Part shown: positions 11,701 through 23,237 of the stretch, one piece after another | Numbering within the stretch: the stretch's first letter is position 1 | Layout: each line of letters begins with the position of its first letter | Source of the DNA: Myoxocephalus aenaeus | Taxonomy: Eukaryota > Chordata > Actinopteri > Perciformes > Cottidae | DNA length: 64,000 bases | NCBI GenBank assembly: GCA_038501785.1 | Contig: JBAMJR010000084.1 | Coordinates: 5,346,001-5,410,000 of the forward strand | Direction: 5' to 3' | Notes under the pieces: generated by a model | What the model saw: the letters and a program-made list of their open reading frames with translations, nothing else | Database searches by the model: none | What the model was told of the DNA's origin: nothing | Translations under genes and position numbers: made by a program

Positions 11701-14700
11701 TGAGTCGTAACGCCGACGTGCGTTCCTTCCCCGACGAGATGGGGAAGCTGGGCCGGCTGTGGGATCTCCCGCTGGACGGCCTGCGACTGCAGCTGGACCT
11801 CAAACTCATCGGCAGCAAGACCAAAGACATCGTCAGGTCAGCGGCTCGGTGACCTGAGATCGAACGCTCTTTTGGACACCGCATTTCAAACCCTGCGTTT
11901 ACGGTTTTACGAGTGAAGCTCGTTGATTGAATGATTTCCTCCCAGGTTCCTGCAGCAGCGGCTGAAGAAGGCGGTGCCGTACTACCGCATGAAGCTCATC
12001 GTGGTGGGCAACGCCGGCAGCGGGAAGACCACCCTGATCCAGCAGCTGATGAAGCTGAAGCGCTCCCAGATGAACCCCAAGATGGCCGCCGTCGGCATCG
12101 ACGTCCGGGACTGGACCGTCAGGGAGCGGGACAAGAAGAGAATGGTGCTGAACGTCTGGGACTTCTCAGGTCAGTCAACGTATGAAGTGAGAAGAACCAA
12201 TACATCTAGAAGAACACGTGTCTTCTAGAAATATTGGTTCAGAAAGTCTTGAAACCAGGTTGGAGCTGCAGAGTAGATTGGGTCCGAATCATCCCCGAGT
12301 TATCTGATCTGAAATATTTGTGTTCAGATCCAAGTAATCAGTTTTTAGACCATGTAAGAAACGAGGAACTTTCACTCTGTGTTGATTCTGGCGGCCCCTC
12401 TGGACAAAAGCGGTAGTGTGAGCACCAAAGTCCCTCTGGAAAACAGAGGTATAGAGATCTTATTATCTCTGTATCTTGTATAGAGAGAGATGTTTGTCCC
12501 AGTCGGCTTCACTCCCTGCGTCTTCACCACACAGGAGGAGAGGAGTTCAGCGGCTCTCACCCTCACTTCCTGACCTCCAGAGCGCTCTACCTCGTGGTGT
12601 ACAACCTCAGCAAAGGAGCCGGTCAGGTGGACGCCCTGAAGCCCTGGCTCTTCAACATCAAAGTGAGTCACTGAGACGGGTTCACCTCCCAAACTCATTC
12701 ATTCATCCTGCCGAGCAATTTGTAGAACGCCAGAAAGAAGAGACGAAAGACTTCAACGATATCAGGTTTTTACAGGAGAAGATGATCTTAAATGTTGTTC
12801 GCTCTTCTGTGTATGTGTAGTTTTAAGTCAGTTGTCACTTAGTATGTGTTTTGGCTTTATTAATCGTTATAAAGCCTGTCTACTATAAACATATATTACA
12901 CTAAAGACAAACAAACCATCCTAAAAAATCATGTCGTCTGAAATTGGTGAATGATTTAAAATGTAAAAACCCCAAAAAATCTGAAATGTAATAAAATCAT
13001 CTCATGATTGAAACTTCAACGGCATATTTGAGTAAAAAAAATTATATATATAAAGAAGGATTTGGGGTAATATTCTGAGAAACAACTTAAAGTGAAAAGA
13101 AATTAAAGTGCAAGAAACAAATCACAAGTTTATGAGATTTTAATTTTTTTATTGCGATGAGGAGAAAAAAAAACTAAAGTCACAAAATTATGAGGAAGAT
13201 AAACTCAGTGAACTGCATCACTTCACTGTGCAGGTTGGATCCACCTCATTATGTCTGCAGTGGATGACCTGATCAAATTATAGCTTGTAATCACATTTAG
13301 CGATAAGGAAATACTTGTAATTTTATCACAGAATCCATTTAATCACAAGCATCGTAGGGAATTCTCTTAAATCTACCATTTTAATTGGACATTCCCAGTT
13401 TTTTCTTGAAATAATACCCCCTTCATCATTGTAGAAACCAGCTTCACATCATTGGCAGACTTAATTTCCTAGTTTTAAAATAAAAAGTAGTTCTAAAATC
13501 CTCTCTCCTCCAGGCTGTGGCCCCGCTGTCCCCGGTCATCCTGGTGGGAACCCACACGGACGTGAGCGACGAGCTGCAGCTCCAGAGCTGCCTGACCAAG
13601 ATCCGGGAGGAGCTGCTGAACCACCAGGGCTTCCCCGCCATCAGGGACTACCACATGGTCTCGGTCTGCGAGGACTCGGACGCCATGGCCAAGCTGCGCA
13701 AGGCCATCGCCAGGGAAGTCGCCGGCTTCAAGGTTAAAAAGCACCATCCAAACTTGTCCCTTTTTTTTATCTGTCTCTGCTCTGTCCTCCTCAACTCCTC
13801 CCACTTTGCCTCCACAGATCCAGGGTCAGCCCGTGATGGGCCAACTGGTTCCGGACAGCTACGTGGAGCTGGAGCGCCGGGTTCTGCAGGAGAGGACCAG
13901 GGCCGCCCCGGAGTTCCCCGTCCTGAAGCACCGGGAGCTGCTGCAGCTCATCCAGGAGAGTCAGCTGCAGCTGGAGGAGGCGGAGCTTCCTCACGCCGTC
14001 CACTTCCTCAGCGAAGCCGGTCAGTCAGCCTTGATTTACCTTTTTTAAATTAGTCCCAATTCAACATCTCTCCTTCATCTTAGCATCAGCGCCAAGTCAA
14101 CAATCTGTCTGACTGTTTCCTCTCCTCATGTCTCTGAAGGGGTTTTACTGCACTTTGATGATCCCGCTCTGCAGCTCCAAGAGCTCTACTTCATCGACCC
14201 CCAGTGGCTGTGCAACATCATCTCCCAGGTAGCTTCATCCGCGCACACGGAGACAATCGCACACGCCTAGTTGTCATGTCGAAAAGAGATTGTTATTAGT
14301 TTTTACGTTACGTAAAAGAATCACAGTAACCCCTAAAGTATCCCCTGCTTTAAGGTCTATTTCAGTGTTTTTCAACCTTTTTTGAGCCGCGGCACATTTT
14401 CTACAGTCAAAAAATCCCGCGGAACACGAACAACCAAAAACGTTACAACATGTCACATTGTAACATAATACAGCATGTGTGGTAGGTCATTATTGCACTA
14501 TCTACTGGCATGGAAGAGTATTTAATTACTAGGCCAGCCACTATATTGCCGGCTCAGACGCTCAACAAATTATTTGCGGTAACTAAAGGATATTTTTTGG
14601 GACCGATTAAGTGAAATTGGACATTTTCCCACGGCACACTGGTTGAAAATCACTGGTCTGTTTGACTCTAAATGAACATAATTTACTAAATGAACATCAT

Positions 14701-17700
14701 GCTGTGTTGAAGAAGACTTGAAACTAGAGATTGAGACATAAACTAGTGTTTACAATGTTTACTGAGGGAATAAATCAAGAGAGAAGTCTCATATAGAATC
14801 GCCCCCTACTGGCCATTTGAAAGAATGCAAGCTCATGACACTTCCACATTGGCTTCCCTTTTCAGAACCGGAGGTTGCCAGATAAAATCCCGTCTTTTGA
14901 CACTCGTGTTCAGGCCCATGTGCCGTCTCTGTCGGGTGCACAAATGCAGCTGCTGTTCTTTTTCTTTCGTGTAGAAACTGACGTTGAAGAGCGGCGGCGG
15001 CTTCTGGGAGCCTCCAAAAGGAATTGTTCAGCGCTCCGTGGTGGAAAAGTTTCTGTTTGAGACCAAATGTTTCCCCAAGAGCCACCTGACGCAGTTCTTC
15101 AAACTGCTGGAGAAGTTTCAGATCGCTCTGCCCTTTGGCGAGGACCAGCTGCTGGTGCCCAGCAGGTATGTTTTTATTTAATTTTTAAATGAGCAGCTTC
15201 AAATGCAGGGGATGTTTTATGGGATTGAGCCATTTTAGAGAAAACCTCTCGTCTCTCCAGTTTGTCCAAACACAGACCGGTGATCGAGCTGCCTCACTGC
15301 GAGAACTCCGAGGTGATCGTGCGCCTGTACGAGATGCCGTACTTCCCCATGGACTACTGGTCTCGCCAGATCAGCCGCCTGCTGGAGGTCTCGTCTTACC
15401 TGCTTTGTGGACGAGGTAAACTGAACGCAGAGGGCTCTTTCACCAGCGGGCGCTGCTCTGAAGATGCAAAAAAATGCACAAAATGCAAAAAAAATTAAAA
15501 TTCTCGCTGTGTGTTAACCAGGAAAAGTGGTGCGACCCAACCGGATCTACTGGAGGAGGGGCGTGTACCTGAGCTGGTCCCCGGAGGCCTACTGTCTGGT
15601 GGAGGCTTCCTCGGTGGAGGGGAACCCCTCCAGCTTCGTCAGGATAACCGTGCCCTCCTCACGCAAAGGTGAGGTTGTACCCCAGAACACCAACGTTAAA
15701 AATAGTCACACTATCACTAACGTCGGTGAGTTTCACCCGATATAGTGTACCTGATAAAATATCACACGACTACCTTCAATAAGACACGCCCACCTTCAAT
15801 AAGACACGCCTGCCTCCAATAAGACACGCCCACCTTCAATAAGACACGCCTACCTTCAGCCCACCTTCAATAAGACACACCTACCTTCAGCCCACCTTCA
15901 ATAAGACACGCCTACATTCAGCCCACCTTCAATAAGACACACCTACCTTCAATAAGACACCCTACCTTCAGCCCACCTTCAATAAGACACCCTACCTTCA
16001 GCCCACCTTCAATAAGACACGCCTACCTTCAGCCCACCTTCAATAAGACACACCTACCTTCAGCCCACCTTCAATAAGACACGCCTACCTCCAATAAGAC
16101 ACGGCCACCTTCAATAAGACACGCCTACCTTCAGCCCACCTTCAATAAGACACACCTACCTTCAGCCCACCTTCAATAAGACACGCCTACATTCAGCCCA
16201 CCTTCAATAAGACACACCTACCTTCAATAAGACACCCTACCTTCAGCCCACCTTCAATAAGACACCCTACCTTCAGCCCACCTTCAATAAGACACGCCTA
16301 CCTTCGATAAGACATGCCTACCTTCAGCCCACCTTCAATAAGACACGGCCACCTTCAATAAGACACGCCTACCTTCAGCCCACCTTCAATAAGACACGCC
16401 TACCTTCGATAAGACATGCCTACCTTCAGCCCACCTTCAATAAGACACGGCCACCTTCAATAAGACACCCTACCTTCAGCCCACCTTCAATAAGACACGG
16501 CCACCTTCAATAAGACACGCCTACCTTCAGCCCACCTTCAATAAGACACGCCTACCTTCAGCCCACCTTCAATAAGACACACCTACCTTCAGCCCACCTT
16601 CAATAAGACACGCCTACCTCCAATAAGACACGGCCACCTTCAATAAGACACGCCTACCTTCAGCCCACCTTCAATAAGACACCCTACCTTCAGCCCACCT
16701 TCAATAAGACACGCCTACCTTCGATAAGACATGCCTACCTTCAGCCCACCTTCAATAAGACACACCCACTTTCAATAAGACACGCCTACCTTCAGCCCAC
16801 TTTCAATAAGACACGCCTACCTTCAGCCCACCTTCAATAAGACACGCCTACCTTCAACGTTACCACAATCGCTTACCCGACGTTAGTGTTCTAGGGTTAA
16901 AAAATAATAATAATAATCCCGTTTTACCGGCTGGATGTCTTTGAGAGCGGGGTGGGGGAGGAGTTAACCGTTGTGCTTGGTCCCGCCCCCCCCAGGCCGG
17001 GTGCTGCTGGGTCAGGTGGTGGATCACATCGACTCCTTGCTGGAGGAGTGGTTCCCCGGCCTGCTGAACACCGACGTGCACGGCAGTGGCGAGGCTCTGC
17101 TGAAGAAGTGGGCTCTGTACAGCTTCCAGGACGGGCAGGAGTGGAGCAAGATCCTGCTGGAGGACCTCTTCACCTGTTTCGACAACGGTACGTAAATCAC
17201 ACAAAAATGACCCCAAAAATAATTGAACTCTTGCAGTGTGATTATCTAAAATCTGTCGATGATTTCACGATAGATTTTCTGCTGGTGAACCCGGAGGACC
17301 CGCGCTGCACACTTCCCATCTCTCAGATCGCCCCAGACCTGGTGCTGAGTGACCAGCCTGCAGCAACGATACTGGACAGCAAAGAGCTGCACATCGACAT
17401 GTCGAAAGAGAACCGACTGGGTACAAATATATAAATATTATAAACACTTTTTTTACCTCAATGCCTTAATTAACCTTTTTAAAACAAACCTATTTTTAGG
17501 CCTCTGCTTGAAAATGTCATACCCAAACTAAAAAGGGTGTATCTCTTTAACCACTAGGGCTATTTTAATAATTTTGGTGTTATAATAAAAGGTACACATG
17601 TGAGATTTTGTTCAGATGTGTAAATATCAGTCTATACAGTATGTTACTGATTAAGAGTAAATGAAGATGATACACAGAAAAGGTTTCAGGTCCGACTATA

Positions 17701-20700
17701 AAAAAATCACTTTCAGGATGATTATTTTCTTGAAATGATGCACCTGTAAGGTCCAACTCTAACCCAAATCATAGAACAATATGTGAACATTCTCTAACCC
17801 AAATCATAGAACAATATGTGAACATTCACTAACCCAAATCATAGAACAATATGTGAACATTCACTGACCCAAATCATAGCACAATATGTGAACATTCTCT
17901 AACCCAAATCATAGCACAATATGTGAACATTCACTAACCCAAATCATAGAACAATATGTGAACATTCTCTAACCCAAATCATAGCACAATATGTGAACAT
18001 TCACTAACCCAAATCATAACACAATATGTGAACATTCACTAACCCAAATCATAGCACAATATGTGAACATTCACTAACCCAAATCATGTGAACATTCTCT
18101 CTGCAAAGGTTGACTTTGATAAAGTGAAGCAGAACAAAGTTAGAGAGGGTTTAGAACAGAGAACATTCAGGCGAGGACTCCAAAATTTGCATTGCGGCAC
18201 ATTTGCGCACATCTGTGACATTTTAATTTTTACATGTACCAAACCACATATTTCACTTGTATATTACTTATGGTGTTCAATACATCCACATACAGCAGTT
18301 TTGGTTCTGTCGTTTAATATATTTGCTCATGATTTACAGTTTTAAATGACAATCTTTCAGTCATTAAAGGAATGTTAAATGAAACGCATTAAATACGTTA
18401 TTGTTCTCTTCCACAGGGGACGGGGGCTTTGGGACGGTCTATCGGAGCGTCTACAAAAACGAAGAAGTGGCCGTGAAGATCTTCAACAAGCACGCGTCTG
18501 ACCTTTACATCTACAGACTCCTCAGACAGGTACCACGAGCATTTAAAACAAAGAAACCCAAAAGGTCCCTGTGGTTGCTGTATCACTGCCACTCGCCTCA
18601 CCTCTTTGTCGCCCCCCGGTGGTCTGCAGGAGTTGGTGGTGTTGGCTCGCCTGCGTCACCCCAGCCTGGTCGGGCTGCTGGCGGCCGGCTCGTCTCCTCC
18701 GGTCTTGGTGATGGAGCTGGCTCTGCGGGGCTCGCTGGACTTCCTGTTTGAGCGCGAGCACGGCGGCCTCAACAGGACGCTGCAGCACCGAATCGCCCTG
18801 CAGGTGGCCGACGGACTCAGGTAGTCAATACGTCAATGCATAACGTTTATAACGCATTATAAGTAAATCTAAACGTACTCATAATGCATTACGATGCTCG
18901 TAAATATTCTTAACGCTTCATGACAGTCATCATAACACATTAAAAAGCATTTTATAAGTCTCATGATATCGAGTATCATGAGACTTCATCATTGCTCGTC
19001 ACTCGCTGACATTTTTTGCAAGGATCATAATGTCTTATGATTCACCTTGTTGTAATTCATTATTATGTTTTATTATGATTCACTTATAATCACATTATAA
19101 TGTATTATAACTGTGTTTATGACACGTTATGAAAATATAATAATATGTTTATGGTCAGCAAGTAGCAGTTCTGAGTTATTATGATATTTTACCCTTATAA
19201 GTCATTATTAATCGCTAAAATGTGTTATGGGTATTGTTATGAAGCATTATAAATATGTGTGAGGGCTTATGACTTTAATTATAAAGTGCTATAGGCTGAT
19301 TATTATACATTATAAGTGTTTATAATGCATTATAAGTCAATCTAAACGTACTCATAATGCGTTACAATCTGCTATAAGCACTCGTAAATATTCTTAACGC
19401 TTCATGACAGTCATCATAACACATTAAAAAGCATTTTATAATATTATAAATACTCGTCACTCGCTGGATCAAGGTTCATAATGTCTTATGATTCACATTG
19501 TTGTAATTCATTATGTTTCTATAATGTGATTATGAGTTACTCTAAGTGGTCATTGTTTGCTTGTAAGTAAAAAATCAATTTCACAAGGTGTTATGTGTTC
19601 TTGCAGATTTTATGTTTTTCACTTCAAGCTCACAATGACCACTTGGAGTAACTTATAATAACATTGTAATGTATTATAACTGTCTTTATGACACATTATG
19701 AACAGATTATAATGTATTAGTACTATGGGAATTATAATATGTGTATTGTTCTTCCAAAAAGTGTCAGCAGGTGATCAGCAGTTATGAGTTCTTATGATAT
19801 TTGACCCTTATGAGTCATTATAAAATGCTAAAATGTGTCATGGGTATTGTTATGAAGCATTCTAAATATGTGTGAGGGCTGATGACTTTAATTATAAAGT
19901 GTTATAATCTGATTATTAATACATTATAAGTATGTTTATAAAGCATTACAGATCAGACGCACATTCTTTGTGAAACTATGTGCGGTGCCTTCAGGTACCT
20001 TCACTCGGCGATGATCATCTACCGGGACCTGAAGCCCCACAACGTGCTGCTGTTCAACCTGAAGACCGACTCCGAGATCATCGCCAAGATCACCGACTAC
20101 GGCATCGCTCAGTACTGCTGCAGCATGGGAGTGAGGAGCTCCGAGGGCACGCCGGGTTAGTTCCTCGATCGCTAACCAATTTAAACTTATTTTCAGCATA
20201 AATAGGATCAAAAGTCAAGAGTCTGACCAAAAATGGCTCCTCGATCGCTCCCCGAGTTTTTTTTAATTGTATTGTTCGGTGCTTTCCCATCAACCCACGG
20301 AGTAATACTGCACATCTTTTAGAAAGATTACGACCTAAAGCATCTAAACCTGTAACAATCATCACAATAAACACAAGCGTTAACATGTTATGAAGCATAT
20401 TCAGTCCAAAAAAACATGTTTTTCGGTTCAGAAATTGAAAAAGACCTACTTCTCGCACCGTGACAAACTGGATATCAAAATGGAACGAAATTTGGAGACA
20501 CTTATACTGGTCAGAAAATGATCTGGATTTATTTATTAGACTCCCACGGACTCGTAAGGGGGACTTATGAATGTTTTAGTGAAACGTTATAATCGCCTAG
20601 GCATGTTATGGAGCTTACAGAATTATTAAAACTTAACAATCTTTCTTTTTTAAATGTAAAACCACACGCCTCTTCTCACAAGGTTTACAGTACGTTAGCA

Positions 20701-22579
20701 AATTAAATGAACTAAATCAGAACTGTGGATGAGGAGATGGCACAGTTTTAGTTTTGAAAAAATACAATTCTCATTTTCGGGAGAAGAGAAAAAAGGCCGT
20801 CGGGTTTATAAGGTTAAACGTCCTTGTTGATGCAATCCACCGATGACATCACACTGTGGTGAGTGAACGGCTCACCTGAGGGTTCCTCTCTCTCTCTCTC
20901 GGTGTCCGGCAGGTTTCCGAGCCCCGGAGGTCGCCCGAGGCAACGTGACCTACAACCAGCAGGCCGACGTGTTCTCCTTCGGCCTGCTGCTCTACGACCT
21001 CCTGACCTGCGGCGAGCGAATCTCCGACGGCATGAAGTTCCCCAGCGAGTTCGACGAGGCCGCGGTGCAGGGGAAGCTGCCAGGTAACGAGGACGCAGTT
21101 TGATCATCAACTCTTTTACCCCAGCAGTTTAATGGCGGATGGTTTGCATTCAACTAAATACTGAATATCCCCTCAACCCCAAGGTCTATTTGAATAATTT
21201 AAAAAGCTATAATGTACAGAAAACCCCTGTGAACATAGATAATAAGTGCATATATGTGTTAGTTTATAATAGTACACAGAAAAGGGAAAAAAATTATAAT
21301 ATTTAAAGTTGTTTTTTGTTATCGTAACTATATTAATGAATGCTGAATAGCGTGTTGTTTAGTACTTATTTTTTTTAGCACCAAAGGAAGCGATAAAAGC
21401 AAAAGTATTTAATGACAATACATATATTGTGCCGGAGAGGTGAGAAACCCTGAAGGTTAGGGTTTCCATAATGAGATAAAGAAAAATTATAATAAAACAA
21501 TCCAACAAATATAGACGCATAAAACTCATTAACGATGGCACAGGTTTTGATAGAGAGGACAGGTATTCCTCTGTTTTTTTTATTGTATTTATATGTATTT
21601 ATATACTTTTGATGTTTTCTATGAAGCGCTGCATAAACAAACGTTCCCTGAACTCAGACCCAGTGAAACACTACGGCTGCTCGGCGTGGCCGGGCTTCCA
21701 GACGCTGATGAAGGACTGTTTGAGGGAGAGCCCTCAGGGTCGACCCACCTCTGCTCAGGTGAGGACCTGAACCCTGTGGCAGCGGCGCCCCCTAGCGGTG
21801 GCATGGGAAAAACAACCCATTATTGGCTTTAATTAGACGTCGGAGCCTTTTTAACACGCAGCCGACGGGCGTTTGTGTCGTCTGTGACGTGTGCAGGTGT
21901 TCGACCGGCTGAACTCCGGGGAGATGTTGTGTCTGATGAAGGAGCTGCCGGTTCCCCGGGTGTTCAACGCCGAGTGCTTCGCGGTGAGCGCCGACGGGCC
22001 CCCGAACAGCCACCGGGCCTGGCTGGGAGGAGGCAGCAGCACCCAGAGGCTCGGCTCCATCACGGCGGTGGACCTGGACGACAGCAGCGTCACCACGCAG
22101 GTACCCAGGGCGCCGGTGTCCTCAGGCCTGAATGCTTTCTTGATCTTACACGTGCATTTTTTAATTTTATTTAAAAACTGCTCCTGCAGGAAATAGACTC
22201 CAGTCCCGTCTTGTGTCTCGTGATCGTCCAAATCCCGGGCGAGGCGTGTGATTGGCTGGTGGCAGGCACCCAGTCCGGCTCCTTGGTGGTCTTCAGCGCT
22301 CGGGACGCGTCGACCCGGCACCGCCTGCAGAGCGTCGCGGACGCCGTCACCTCGCTGTACTTCCACGTGCACGCTCCTCGCACGTAAGAGTCCGATGTTA
22401 TTCGTGAGAGTTTTGGCCTGACGAGGCTTCCAGAGCAAATTATGATCCAGCAAATAGTTTGAGAGATGTCATCTGATCCAGACATCAGTATCACAAATTG
22501 GTGATTTTATTTTGCACTAATTTGGTCTTAAACATCAGAGACTGATTTATTTTATAGACTGTATATATTTATATCTAAT

Positions 22580-22626
<47 letters not shown>

Positions 22627-22889
22627 TTTATTTGTATTTATTTATATAATTTTTGTATTTGTATATATTTATATTTATTTATTTTTATATATATTTATAT
22701 TTATTTTTATTTATATATATTTTTTTATATTTAATTATATGTATTTGTATTTATATATATATATATATTGTATTTTTTTGTATTTTTCTATATATATATA
22801 TATATTTATATTTAATTATATTTATTTATATCTAATTATTTGTATTTGTATTTATATATTTATGTATATTTAATTATATTTATTTGTAT

Positions 22890-22936
<47 letters not shown>

Positions 22937-23089
22937 TTTGTATATATATATATATATATATATATGTATTTATTTATATAATTTTTTTATTTGTATTTAT
23001 TTACATTTATTTATTTTTATATATATTTATATTTATTTGTATTTATTTATATATATATTTTTTATATTATATTTAATTATATGTATTTG

Positions 23090-23133
<44 letters not shown>

Positions 23134-23206
23134 ATTCTATTTATTTATATCTAATTATTTGTATTTATACATTTATGTATATTTAATTCTATTTTTTTGT
23201 ATTTTT

Positions 23207-23237
<31 letters not shown>

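Noticed and set aside
17752..18100. Regular 35-bp direct repeats reminiscent of a CRISPR array
   Set aside because: Units are head-to-tail without unique spacers, in a vertebrate intron, and repeat in another intron. This is a minisatellite.
22653..23186. Tyr/Ile-rich ORFs that resemble membrane proteins
   Set aside because: Translation of TATATTTATTTG satellite sequence inside an lrrk2 intron.
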